Position numbers and translations under genes: made by a program. Below the pieces are notes generated by a model. The model was not told where the DNA came from and did not search any database. It saw nothing but the letters and a program-made list of their open reading frames with translations. DNA of 64,000 bases from Exophiala sp. HKRS030. Its lineage: Eukaryota > Ascomycota > Eurotiomycetes > Chaetothyriales > Herpotrichiellaceae. Numbering within the stretch: the first letter of the stretch is position 1; the number at the start of each line of letters is the position of its first letter. The stretch is taken from contig JAHWDD010000003.1 in assembly GCA_023897205.1 (NCBI GenBank), positions 7,071,665 to 7,135,664 on the forward strand, written 5' to 3'. This document shows, piece after piece, positions 11,037 to 21,490 of the stretch.

Positions 11037-13111
11037 ATGTTCAACTGCTCAATCCACAACATGTCTTTCACTCGAGGCCTTCAAGGCTTACGGTCAACTC
11101 AACTCATCTTCCTGGTGTGCTTGATATTCTCTCAAGCCTGTCAAGCAAAGACTTTTCTTGGTGGTAAGCAAGCCACAATACGTTGAAAGCCATCTTCTTA
11201 CCGTCCTAGCCGATCTGACATGGACTGCCCTGCGAAAAGAACGGAGTGATCTTCAGCCGGACCTGACCGACTTACTTGCTTTCAGAGATTTGGATCAGGA
11301 TCCGGTCTTTGAAAAAGCCATGCACGTCATTGACAATCTTGCCACACAGTCGACTTGTCAGCAGACTGCTGCAGCCCAGCTTCTTATCACTTGCAAAGCA
11401 TCAGAAAAGGCTTCGAACCACAAGCCGGTCAACCATGAGCTCCTCGAACGAAGCAAATCTGCGTATGCTGTGAGAGTCGCTGTGTGCGAGACCGGTGAGG
11501 GTCGGGCTACGATACCGCCGGCTTGCAGACCAGTCCTCGACATCCCGCGAAGATTACAAGGCGAGATCGATGTTGTTAACGCTAAGTCTTTAACATCATG
11601 CCTCGAAGGCCTTATGCTTGAGCATTACTATTGGACAAGCTACAGCAACAGTCGACAAGATGCCAACATCTTGTGCCAGGCTTCCACTCTGGAGGCTACA
11701 CGTCTTGACGCACTGTTCTCATACCAGAAGCTTGCTGAGCTTCTTCCAGACTTTCGCGAAGTACTGGAATCAACTCGGTCTCAATGGCTTGGCTTCCTCA
11801 AACAACAGGAACAAGAGGCTCAAAAGTTGACGAACGTCCAACAGAAGAACTATGCTGATCTTAAGATGCAACACGAGATGCATGCGAGGACTTTCGAGCA
11901 CGTCATGGGTACTGCAAAGGAGGACCTTGACGGTATTTCGCAACAATTGCGTCAATACATGGCGGAGACAAGTTCGGATATTGACCAAACACATGAGGTC
12001 AGTTGAAGTAATCTGCAATTTCGTCGGTTTGGAGACTCACTTTTCTAAGACCTTGGGTTATGTGCTATCTGACTTCACAATCCTTCGAGACTTGGTTGCC
12101 GAAGTCATGAGTGCTGCAGGAAGAAACAATGCTGAAATCGCGGCTATGCATGCCGAGGAAATGCACAATGTTCAAGATATAGCTCTAGCCACGACAGCAA
12201 CCCTCAACAAACTGCTAAGCAAGGAAACTGTCCAGGTATGAGAATTCCATGCCTTGATCTTCTAGAGATGCTAACGGAGAATACAGGTCATCAATGGTCT
12301 CCTTCAGCAAGTCAGAACTGATCTCGATATAATCTCGTCTTCACAAATTGAACAGCTCACACGCGCCGAAGAACATCTACGGGTGAGCGACAAGCTTACA
12401 GAATCGCAGAGAACGAACGCCGCCGGGGTTCAGGAGATTTACGACACTTCATCCTTGCTTGCGTCTCAGCTTCATACTGCAGATGCCGTGGCCACGCGAG
12501 TGTCTTCCAGGCTTGACAAGGTCAATGAAGCACTCAATCGCGTCGAAGAGGCCTCCTCTGCCCTAAGCGCACTCTTTGCCTTTATCGCCGTCCCCACACA
12601 AATGATGCAACAGCTTCATCTTCGCCTCCTTGCTGTGTTTTCTATGCCGGCTATCATACTCTTGATTTGGAAGCCACGGAAATATTCTTTTACTGTGATG
12701 GCTGCTTACGGTATGCATGTGAGATACCCGACTTCGAAGACACGCTAACGCTATCTAGTCTTTCTTGAAAGCCTGATGTCCCTCTTCGTGCAGCACGGGA
12801 GAACAATCTCGACTTGGCTTCAGAGACTAAGCGTCCGTTCTCAAGATGCAACAGATTTGGCTTTCGGGTTTGCCGGCCAGCACTCGACTCTTCTTTTTAC
12901 GACTTTTGGAATCATCTTGGTCTTATGTTGCTGTGCCATTATCGCATCCTGCCATATAAAAGCCCGGTATTCACAGAAACGCTCTTCACCAAAGCTATCG
13001 CGTTGTGACGAAGACTTCGAGCGGCTGTCTGTTGCATATCGTCTACGTGGTGGCAAGCACTTGCATTTTGGAACGGTGGATCGCTTTCGTCGAGCTGTCA
13101 CCGTTGCCTGA
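11037..13111 (+). CDS. kar5: Nuclear fusion (karyogamy) protein Kar5/Tht1
   Basis: Five exons: 11037-11163, 11210-11997, 12050-12235, 12287-12710 and 12759-13111, giving 625 residues. The four introns are 46-52 bp and all junctions keep phase. A signal peptide (LIFLVCLIFSQACQA) leads into a cysteine-rich lumenal domain with the family pattern: TCQQTAAAQLLITC, then RVAVCE, PPACRPVL, CLEG and YWTSYSNSRQDANILC. Long coiled-coil helices follow. Hydrophobic segments lie near residues 460-490 (AVFSMPAIILLIW) and later (LLFTTFGIILVLCCCAIIA). Kar5 works in the nuclear envelope/ER to fuse outer nuclear membranes in karyogamy. An intact copy suggests that sexual or parasexual nuclear fusion is retained. 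Confidence 0.88.
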
Positions 13112-13891
13112 TTGTAGCAGCCGCAAGGTTTCACGACATTACCGTGCAGGCAACGGTGCCATATGTTGAAATACTTGCCGATTGCTCAACACTTACAGAC
13201 CAGTCTTTACGAAGCTATGAGGGGTTAGGTGGATTTTCTTTCGGTTTACTTGATTTGATTGTTCCTTTGCAGTCAGGCCTTCTCTCGGGCTTGAATGATG
13301 GGTGTCTATGGAGTACATAAGTATGTGCTCTTACCAAAACGCCCTCCTCGAGGGAGATCGTCACACACATACTACTCGAATGAAAATTTAGAGCTGTCAA
13401 TACAAGAAGTTCTGGTACTGCTACACTAACTGAGTTTGAACTGTGATCAGTATAATGGTCTTAGCAACTCTCACTGACAGACCATTAAATGGTATACTGC
13501 TGCAATTTGAAACCTCGATATTCATCAAAGAAGTTTGGTTGATACGCTGGGGGCCTGAAGAGTGACCAAAACCAAGACCGCTCCTGGTTCGCCTTCCTTG
13601 TGCCCCGTTCACCGCTTGGAATTCTTCATGCATGCCTGTGGGATTGTTTGTCTTTTTGCAGTCATCTTCTCCCTCTAGGGGGACTTTCACCTCTCTGAGA
13701 AACTCCAAGGTGGTGGCTGGCTGGCTGGCTGGCTGAAATGCACTTCCGTCCAGCATGGTTAGCACAACTGCACGAGCACCAAGTCACGCATATAGTGTGT
13801 GACGTGGAGAGAGTCGGGGAAAGGCTGCAGCATTTCCCCGAGAGCAGAGCCTATGAAATCAGTTTCTTTCCTTACACCGCCTGATGTATTA
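13112..13891. other. Convergent intergenic region (kar5 / sirtuin)
   Basis: These 780 bases lie between converging 3' ends. They contain a (GGCT)5 microsatellite. A 114-codon minus-strand open frame is present but lacks family resemblance. Confidence 0.5.
13715..13734. repeat. (GGCT)5 tetranucleotide microsatellite
   Basis: Five perfect tandem GGCT units in non-coding DNA between kar5 and the sirtuin gene. Confidence 0.9.
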
Positions 13892-14890
13892 TCATTGTGC
13901 AGGGCCTTGCCTCACGTTGTTGTTGTCGCCGTTGTCGAAGTCGCCTACCTCGCCAATCACACTTTTTAGGATCTCTGGCACGATGACTGCCGCATCACCT
14001 TCAAAGAACCAGTCTCGATCCGTCAGTTGTCTCGCATCCCCTCGGTCCATGTTGATGACGGCGACGCGGGCGCCCCTTTTACGTGCCATGTCGGTGTAGC
14101 CCGCGGCCGGGTACACCTTGGAACTCGTGCCAATGACCATGATCAGGTCGATGGCCTCGGGGTTCATGAACCACTCACTCACGTCACTCATGACGTCCGC
14201 GGGTAAGGACTCACCGAACCAAACAACCGCTGGTCTCAGCAGGTTCTTTTGGCATTGCGGACACTGGGGCAAGTCATCCTTTTTCAGGCTAGGGATTTCG
14301 ATGTTGATGTCTGAGATGTCGGCGGCTCCTCCCCGCAGAAGAGAAGAGTTCTTTTTCTGTTGTACGGCGTCTCTCAGCTTCGAGTCAGGCTCTAACCCTT
14401 CGGTTTTGTCGGGAAGAGCCAGGGCGGGAGCGATGGGGTCGGTGAAGTCGTTCTTCCGGTAATACCCACACCCATCTTCGTCCCAGCACTTGACGTCGAA
14501 GAGGTTGCCGTGCAAAAGTTTCAGCTGGGAGGCCGGGTGGCCAGCGCGAGGACTCAGACCGTCGACGTTCTGGCTGAGGGTGATGAAGTCCGGGTTGCGT
14601 CGAGCGAGCTCCGCCAGCGCCAGGTGGGCACGGTTGGGCTTCGCGTTGAGCGCCATGTGTCGTCTGTAGCTGTAAAACTGCCAGGATAGTCCCGGGTCCG
14701 ACTCGAAGGCCTCGGGGGTGGCGAGCACGGTGGCGTCGTAGGTCCTCCATAGCCCTCCTGCTCCGCGGAAAGTCGGCAGACCGCTGGATGCAGACAGGCC
14801 GGCTCCCAAAAGGGCAACGATGCGTTTGGAGGACTGCAGATGTTTGACGAAGGATGCCACGTCGGTCGAAGGCATTTTTTTGGCGCTCAT
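13892..14890 (-). CDS. SIRT5-like NAD-dependent protein deacylase (class III sirtuin)
   Basis: Single exon, 332 residues. The Rossmann NAD site is GAGLSASSGLPTFRG (29-43). The catalytic histidine is H127 in LLHGN, followed by the zinc cysteines C135/C141 and C210/C213. QNVDGL and GTSSKVYPAAG complete the sirtuin core. The residues at 73-76 (Y-S-Y-R) match the Tyr-x-x-Arg pair that lets SIRT5 bind succinyl, malonyl or glutaryl lysine, so desuccinylase/demalonylase activity is a reasonable inference. There is an insert of ~50 residues between the zinc cysteine pairs. No strong mitochondrial presequence is visible, so the location is unsure. It ends with a short Asp/Asn-rich tail. Confidence 0.9.
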   Translation of the reverse strand: MSAKKMPSTDVASFVKHLQSSKRIVALLGAGLSASSGLPTFRGAGGLWRTYDATVLATPEAFESDPGLSWQFYSYRRHMALNAKPNRAHLALAELARRNPDFITLSQNVDGLSPRAGHPASQLKLLHGNLFDVKCWDEDGCGYYRKNDFTDPIAPALALPDKTEGLEPDSKLRDAVQQKKNSSLLRGGAADISDINIEIPSLKKDDLPQCPQCQKNLLRPAVVWFGESLPADVMSDVSEWFMNPEAIDLIMVIGTSSKVYPAAGYTDMARKRGARVAVINMDRGDARQLTDRDWFFEGDAAVIVPEILKSVIGEVGDFDNGDNNNVRQGPAQ

Positions 14891-15631
14891 GGTTCTTCAA
14901 GCTGGTATTCGTGTCGCTAGGCCCCGAATTATGGACTGGTTTGATCAAGACATTTGTGTATTGCCGGGGACAAGGGTATGCTTTGGGTTTTGATATGGGT
15001 ATTGACTCCGGAGTTGGTGTCGCAAATGGGATCAAGGGTCGAGATCAACATTGCTGCCCAGTACACTGGAGCCGAACTCTTAAAAGGCACGACCTGTTGA
15101 GTGGCCTATACAATGTATGGCAAGGGATGTAGGTGTGCCTATTTGCATATGTCTTCCCCCCGCTATAACGATTACGATACACGGTTACACGGTTACATAA
15201 CGGCAAATGAAGGTCACGAATCGGAAAAGAAGCCGGAGCGGTGACTGGCGCAATCACAAAATGCCACTTGAGAACGTGATGCAAATCCAAAAACGCCTGC
15301 GGCTGGAACAATTCAATGGTGGTATGAGAGTGCAATGTGATGCGATATCTCTACCTACCTTCATACTCGCAAATAGCAAGAGTCTCTTGGAGATACAACT
15401 AATTACTGGCTGTACCACCCAGACAGCCTAACTAAATTCCTCACACCACCCGTGGCATTTACAGTATCATCTATCAGATAAGCCCACCGCCACCCCATCC
15501 CATTCTTTGTCCAAATTCATTTTCGCCACAAATGTCGGTCTCCCTCTCGACGCTTTTCCTGCCCTGACTTCATACCTCCTCCACCGAACTGAGGAAGAGT
15601 CTCAAGTCAAGAAGACGGAATCTACGACACC
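14891..15631. other. Divergent promoter region
   Basis: These 741 bases lie between the sirtuin gene and the flavoprotein-fusion gene. The final 150 bases are CT-rich like a 5' leader. No gene is supported. Confidence 0.5.
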
Positions 15632-17383
15632 ATGGCTATCGAGCGAAGGTCCCGTATGAAGGGTCGACGGATCAATATTCTCGTCTACGTGACCTACGCC
15701 CTCGGTCCTGAACTCCTACCTTACCTCCTCCACAACCCCGACTTGAATGTACGAGTCGTGGCCGATTTTTCCAAGGCCGAGTTTCAGCAGTACATGAAGT
15801 CCAGCATCAACCTCGACGAGTTGCAATGGTTCGAGAACAAGAACATTCGCAGCCGGCAAGGTCGAACGATCGAGGTTCGAAATGAAGTCGTGATGCAAGC
15901 TCACAGACTGGCACGATGGGCCGACCTCATGTTCGTGATCCTCGACGCTCATTTAGTTTCGGCCATGATGAGTGGTCTCGCCACGGACCTCCTCTTAAAC
16001 GTGCTACGATGTTGGGATGTGACAAAAAGAGTCGCTCTCCTCCCAGAGATGAGCGTGGATCAACATAAACACCCTATGTGGAGGAAACAATTCTCTAAAC
16101 TCCAAACCAAATGGGATTGGGTGCATGTAATGCCGCCAGCATTATGGGATTATGACAGAAAACCCAGGATTGAGCCTGTGTGTCCCGTTGAAGATGAGGA
16201 TCCCGCGATCGTATGGGATTGGCAAGGCCCAGGAGAAATCATTGAGACCATCGAATCTGAGGTTCGAACCATTCTCCGGTCCATGTCCAAAGCCAACGCT
16301 ATGATTCCCTACCCGTCACCTACCCATACTACCTCGAAACCGCGGTTGCCCGCTGAGATTTGGACCATGATACTTGAGAACGTGGGGGATTGGGAACTTG
16401 CAACGGCGCTCGGCATTTACACGCAGCTCCCAACGCCGCATGAGTGGGAGGCTTTGGTACTGAATCCAGGGTCCAAGAAAGTTCCCTCGCTTGAGTACAC
16501 CATCCTCACTCAGCCGGTTTCTCAGATCAAGACATATTTTACCAACAATACCTCTTCGCAACCGCCGACGACGCTCTCATCTATCGCTACGCGCTTAATA
16601 TTTCGCTTCAGCATGACCGAACTTTTGACCTACCTCGCCCTGTATCAGAAGGATATTTTTTGGACGTCGTTTGGTCTGGCGCTTCTGCCACACAAGGCGT
16701 CCTTGATCTACAACTCACCTACAATACTGAATTGGTGGAAGGACTGCCCCGCCGTTATCAAGAAGGAGTATGGGCCGGAAGCTCTAGACGGTGCATCAAG
16801 AGCAGGATTTGTCGAAGTGCTGGACTGGTGGCTAGAGTCTGGCCTGAAATTGACCTACACAGAAAAGGCCTTGGAGTCGGCATCTGCGAAGGGACATGTC
16901 GATGTATTGGAGTGGTGGCGTGTCAATTCTCTCAAGCTTGCAGGCACAACCCGTGAGATGCCTTTGAAAGTGGGCAAATCCATTCTCCTTGCTGCCCAGG
17001 CCGGCCGCACGAACAGCATCGAATGGTGGGAGAACAGCGGCATACCCTACGCTCATGAGGACGGTGTTGCTCGTCTGGCGTCGGCCCATGGACATGTTGG
17101 TGTTCTAGAGCTTTGGCATAGCTTCAAAGGAAGCAAGATGATTTTCGACAACCAGGTTCTTGTGGGTGCGACGAAAAATGGCCATGCAGGAGTACTGCAG
17201 TGGTGGAAAGACGTGTCACGAAAGACGGGCTTGAGGGTAGAATACAAGACCTGCGATATCGAGGAGGCGATGGAAGATGCTGTCGGCGGTGGTGGTGAAA
17301 GTGAAGTCCGAGAGTGGTGGGGACGTAACGGATTGAATCTGGGTGTTGGTACGGGTGAGTGGATGAGAGTCAAGACATTGTGA
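15632..17383 (+). CDS. HFCD-like flavoprotein / F-box-like / ankyrin-like repeat fusion
   Basis: Single exon, 583 residues, ATG in a good context (CACCATGGC). Residues ~13-175 resemble the HFCD flavoprotein fold (phosphopantothenoylcysteine decarboxylase, Hal3, EpiD): INILVYVTYALGPEL at the start, a His at 91 before RLARWAD, and an LLPEM...HPMW stretch (137-150) in place of the PxMNxxMW substrate clamp. Residues ~238-272 (RLPAEIWTMILENVGDWELATAL) look like a divergent F-box. From ~370 to 560 come five or six ankyrin-like repeats with a signature of GH-x-x-VL-x-WW. An adaptor role, with a flavin fold used for binding, is inference. No function is known to me. The asparagine of the clamp and the PASANT-type motif are not recognizable. 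Confidence 0.7.
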   Translation: MAIERRSRMKGRRINILVYVTYALGPELLPYLLHNPDLNVRVVADFSKAEFQQYMKSSINLDELQWFENKNIRSRQGRTIEVRNEVVMQAHRLARWADLMFVILDAHLVSAMMSGLATDLLLNVLRCWDVTKRVALLPEMSVDQHKHPMWRKQFSKLQTKWDWVHVMPPALWDYDRKPRIEPVCPVEDEDPAIVWDWQGPGEIIETIESEVRTILRSMSKANAMIPYPSPTHTTSKPRLPAEIWTMILENVGDWELATALGIYTQLPTPHEWEALVLNPGSKKVPSLEYTILTQPVSQIKTYFTNNTSSQPPTTLSSIATRLIFRFSMTELLTYLALYQKDIFWTSFGLALLPHKASLIYNSPTILNWWKDCPAVIKKEYGPEALDGASRAGFVEVLDWWLESGLKLTYTEKALESASAKGHVDVLEWWRVNSLKLAGTTREMPLKVGKSILLAAQAGRTNSIEWWENSGIPYAHEDGVARLASAHGHVGVLELWHSFKGSKMIFDNQVLVGATKNGHAGVLQWWKDVSRKTGLRVEYKTCDIEEAMEDAVGGGGESEVREWWGRNGLNLGVGTGEWMRVKTL

Positions 17384-18685
17384 TACATTACAAGGTTTGG
17401 TCTACGGATACGATTTATATTCCTATTTTTTTGGGCGTGTGCTGCGCTTTGAGCGAGGAGTCTGGCGCGTAGCCATGGATGGACAGGTATTTGGGAAATC
17501 ATGGCAGATACTGATCCAGGGATCGTTTCGTTCTTTTCCCAGATTGTCAGAGAGTCACGGACTTTGGTAGAAAGGCGTTCTACTCATGCAAGAATATCTA
17601 GGTCTCTCACCCTACATTACTACGTGCTCAAGGGGAGAATGAACAACGCATGATTTGATGAAACGCTCGCCGCAATCAGGCGTCCAGTATTAATCCTCTC
17701 TGAGGTCCTCGCGTGCTGACTTTATACCTGGCCCTGGTTATCATCTTGCTACTCGTGTTTGGCTGCAGGAACGATGCATGTGAAGGGAGGAGAAGCTAGG
17801 CTGTAGTAGTTTGTTATATGCGAACACGCTGGATGGAATGCTACACCGTCTTTAAAACTGGCCTAGCAAATCATGTCGATTACTCGCACGATGAGCCCTG
17901 ATCAGAAAAACATAAGCCGTCGACCTGGTGAATTGTGTGGACTTATCGTACAGCAATTGAGGCTGGGAGGCCTTAACGAACAAAAGGACGCCGTCAATTC
18001 AACCACCTGAACCCAAAGCTGCATATACGAACAGCGACTCGGATGACCATCACTCTGATTCAACGCCCCTTGCAAAGCCACCAGTCAGCACTGCCTTCTC
18101 TCAAGCTTTTCGGTCTTCATCGATCCTTACCCAATGCTACGGTTCACTACCACTGACGGTTCCAGACTCCAGTCGATCCGTGCATATCACTAAGCAGAGA
18201 ATCTATCGAGTCCTCGTTCTCTCTCCCTCAGCCTTTGACCCAGCTGACTGTCCTGCTAAACACCAATCAATTTTTCTCTCTTCTGCCTGTCCATTGTCAT
18301 GGCTCCTACCGAGATGCCATCCGACTGCTGGGATTCGTTCTCATCTTCCTCCAGGGCATAGCCCCAGCTGCCCCCTGGATTGCGGCACCATGGCCCCGGT
18401 ACACCCACACAAACCACGTGTTGATGATCTTTCCAGCCCTGTCTGTCTCAATCTATCTCAAAAGTGCCCACTGGCATGTGCTGTCTGCCTTCCTGAGCCA
18501 GGCTTAGCGATCGTTGATGCCGAACCTTTTCTCCTTCGTCGATGAAAGTTCGTTTTCCACCTACTGCTATTGTCGAGAAAACCCTCAAGCTTTTTGTTCT
18601 CGACATGTTCAATCCATCTGTGAGGTCTGGGTACACCTCTTCTTCACCTTTGACATACTAGATCCGCGACAAACGAAGAACCAAG
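17384..18685. other. Intergenic region with presumed 5' leader
   Basis: This 1.3 kb interval precedes the membrane protein gene. CT-rich sequence from ~18050 onward suggests a long leader. Two overlapping open frames of ~90-120 codons at 18180-18545 lack family features and may be leader sequence. Confidence 0.45.
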
Positions 18686-20914
18686 ATGCCCGCCATGTCA
18701 AACAACCGCTCATGGCTTTTCTCGATTCCTCAATCTAGCTCGATTAGCACGCCGTCAACAGCTTTTTCCGATCCATGGCAAGGAAGTCTACCAAACAACC
18801 AGCATGGACGCGTGCCGTCATCACAGGAGCAATTCCTCAACCACAGTCATACCACACTATCTGACACGGATTGGTCCGGGGACATCTTCACCCGTGCCAA
18901 ACCGAAAAGACCAAGGACCTCGAGGTTCAACAGGATACCTTCTCACCAGTCCAGCAACTGGCCACTCACTGAAAAGTCTTATCCGACGACGACATTCACC
19001 AAGGATGAACTCAGGTGTCCGAAAAGAGGCCTGTGGAAGGCAATTCTCGTCCCGACAATCATCATAATCTTACCTATGGCATGTCTCGTGGCTGGATTGT
19101 TGGGATTGATATTTGGATATCGGGTGAGGTCAGACACCAGCCTTTTCCCGCAGGTTTCCAATTCCGACACCTTGGGCGACCACGCTGTGGTGCTCGTCAA
19201 CTATTCGGCGACGAGGATAGCATTTGTCGCGTCGTGGGCGTCAACATTAGCTCCTCTGCTCGCCGCCTTCATCATGAACCTGATGAGTTATCAGACTGCT
19301 CTCAACATGCTTCGTTCTTCTTCTGGGACCAACCAGCACGACCTGCCCTCGCCGTACCAGTACAGTCTCGTGGTTGGCCTCTGCCTGGCATCGATAGGGA
19401 GACTGGGAAGATACTGGATCTACTCGACGGGCGAACGGGTCATTGTCCCACCTGTACTGCGGCGCGCGGCCCGGACGCTATCTCTCACGTTGCTTCTGGC
19501 GGTGGTCGTCTTCGCGGCAGACACGGCCTTGCACTACACCACGACCACGATCAACTTCGACCAGGTCACCATCGTCGCCGCGCAGCGATCGTACGCCGCC
19601 TACGGGTTCGGTCTGTCGGAGACGTGTCTGTCCCTCAAAAGGACCGACAATTTCAATCTCCCTTGTTCTCGCAACGGACAACTCGCACAGCACGACTACA
19701 ACGCCTACGTGGCGGGTCAAAACGAAGTGTTTTTTCTGCAACACGGAACCTCCAACGTTTCCGAGGTGAAACTGGTCTTGTCTCCCGGTCGGCCCTCGAC
19801 CAGTGAGCACGGCAGCGTCGCTATCCTTATGCCCCAAAGTCGCAACCTCTCGCCATACCGGGATTTCAGGTCCCACACGGCCGGGGTGGTGACGACTTGT
19901 GCGCCCGTGAGTTCGGAATGTCAGTGGAAGACCCTCGGGCCCGACGACAGTTACAGCCAGTTCAACTGTACCAAGAACTTTTATGGTGTGCTGGGCAAAC
20001 CGCCGACCATGACGGCGAACGGGCTGGGGTTTAACGATTCCGACATCCCGCCCTTGGGGTTCAAACCCGGCTCGGGTTTACAGTACGCCTACTTTATGGA
20101 CGAGAACCTCACCACTCCGTACGACAGCACGGGGGATCTGAGGCCCGTCTTGACGGACGCACAGCTCATCAATCCCGTGTATTTTGCGCTGGCCGCGAGG
20201 TTCGCCGTGTCCGCTCAACGGGCAGGAGTCAGCATGGCCGACGACCCTGGCATCCACAAGGGACCGACCCAAAACATCGATTTTGTCTTGAAGTGCCAGT
20301 ACACCACCTACGACGCCGAGTACACCTGGGTCAACTCGACGGCCGAGGTCCACACGCTGGAACCGTCGCCCAACGGGACGCTCGCCGAAATCTTCCACGG
20401 GTACCGGTTGGTGGGCACGGACAGCGCCTTTGACAATGACCTGGGCGATGATATCTTGCAGGCCGCCCTCGAGGCCGACCCCACGTCCATGGCGGACAAT
20501 TTCGCAGACAGCTTCTCCCAGAGGGTCATGAGTGTGATTGGTCCTTTCCTGTCCGCCCGGACCAACTCCCAAGAGCAAGACCGGACGCCTCTCCTCGTGG
20601 CCAAGGTTCCCAAGGCTCCCCTCGCCATCCTGGTCGCGTGTTGCATCGCCTATGTCATTTTCGGTGTCGTCGCGGCCGTCGTCGCGTACCGTGCCCTGGA
20701 CGACGTCGACGTCCGTGACATCGCCGCTCGTTTTTCCCTCGCCGCTCTGAGTCTTCACGCCTTCCGTGAGGCATCGACCAACAACTCTGGAACCGTCGAG
20801 GTCGACATGGCCGGACATTTGGTCTTTGACGAGTCCAAGATCCGCGGTGAGACGAGCAGGGTGGGTGTCGAAGGTGAACCGAGGAGTGGGTTCGTATTGA
20901 AAAGTTTGGTTTAG
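18686..20914 (+). CDS. Multipass membrane protein of unknown function
   Basis: Single exon, 742 residues; I do not recognise a named family. An N-terminal Ser/Pro/Arg-rich cytosolic tail (~115 residues) precedes hydrophobic segments at ~119-144, ~177-200 and ~264-283. A ~355-residue extracytosolic region with several cysteines and N-x-S/T sites follows, then a last membrane segment around 640-664 (AILVACCIAYVIFGVVAAVVAY) and a ~75-residue tail. This plan is common among uncharacterised Pezizomycotina membrane proteins. The second half is GC-rich, and the antisense strand carries a 338-codon shadow frame. A second in-frame Met at residue 4 could be the start. Confidence 0.75.
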   Translation: MPAMSNNRSWLFSIPQSSSISTPSTAFSDPWQGSLPNNQHGRVPSSQEQFLNHSHTTLSDTDWSGDIFTRAKPKRPRTSRFNRIPSHQSSNWPLTEKSYPTTTFTKDELRCPKRGLWKAILVPTIIIILPMACLVAGLLGLIFGYRVRSDTSLFPQVSNSDTLGDHAVVLVNYSATRIAFVASWASTLAPLLAAFIMNLMSYQTALNMLRSSSGTNQHDLPSPYQYSLVVGLCLASIGRLGRYWIYSTGERVIVPPVLRRAARTLSLTLLLAVVVFAADTALHYTTTTINFDQVTIVAAQRSYAAYGFGLSETCLSLKRTDNFNLPCSRNGQLAQHDYNAYVAGQNEVFFLQHGTSNVSEVKLVLSPGRPSTSEHGSVAILMPQSRNLSPYRDFRSHTAGVVTTCAPVSSECQWKTLGPDDSYSQFNCTKNFYGVLGKPPTMTANGLGFNDSDIPPLGFKPGSGLQYAYFMDENLTTPYDSTGDLRPVLTDAQLINPVYFALAARFAVSAQRAGVSMADDPGIHKGPTQNIDFVLKCQYTTYDAEYTWVNSTAEVHTLEPSPNGTLAEIFHGYRLVGTDSAFDNDLGDDILQAALEADPTSMADNFADSFSQRVMSVIGPFLSARTNSQEQDRTPLLVAKVPKAPLAILVACCIAYVIFGVVAAVVAYRALDDVDVRDIAARFSLAALSLHAFREASTNNSGTVEVDMAGHLVFDESKIRGETSRVGVEGEPRSGFVLKSLV

Positions 20915-21379
20915 AAAAGAGACTTTTATGTCTATACATGTTATACGTTCACGTACAGAGGTAGACACTAAGTTCTTGCTGGATTCAAGATTCTTTTGGG
21001 AACCATCTTTGAAGAAAGAAAAGGATAATGCCGATTCCGATCCCGATTCATTGTTACAACAACGGTGATAAAATACTCCGCACAGCAAGCTCACGAGGAA
21101 GATATATAGATATAGTCATATTCATCAGGCCGGGGGGATTTCTGAAATATTTTTGGCAAAGAGTATATTCATTTCCCTTTCATCTATCATCATTGCTAAG
21201 CTGAATGAGGATGAAGCCGTCTACTGTTTTCCTCCCTTTATGACTAGGTTGACAGTGACTATCGCCATCGTCCCCGAACAGAACCACGACAGTGATGGTC
21301 AAGTCAAAGGCAACTTCTGTACCATCCAATTGTAGACATGTAGTGATGGTCAGGTCACTCTCGAATCCAGTTCGAGTTT

Positions 21380-21433
<54 letters not shown>

Positions 21434-21490
21434 AGTCCGCACCTCATACACACACTCACCCAGGACGAGGGTAGGTGGTACTCGAATTTT
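20915..21490. other. Convergent intergenic region with CA microsatellite
   Basis: These 576 bases lie between converging genes. They hold a long (AC)n tract and an imperfect 16-base direct repeat (AGTGATGGTCAAGTCA at 21291 and AGTGATGGTCAGGTCA at 21342). I see no gene. Confidence 0.6.
21382..21431. repeat. (AC)25 dinucleotide microsatellite
   Basis: About 50 uninterrupted bases of AC repeat, 60 bases beyond the stop codon of the secreted Cys-rich gene. Confidence 0.97.

Noticed and set aside
13421..13765. 114-codon minus-strand frame between kar5 and the sirtuin
   Set aside because: Covers the GGCT microsatellite and shows no recognisable protein pattern.
18180..18545. Overlapping 90-121-codon frames before the membrane protein
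   Set aside because: CT-rich leader-like composition. They could be upstream ORFs, but nothing supports a protein.
20078..21094. 338-codon minus-strand open frame opposite the multipass membrane protein gene
   Set aside because: It mirrors a GC-rich coding strand, has no family signature, and its sense partner has clear membrane segments and glycosylation sites.
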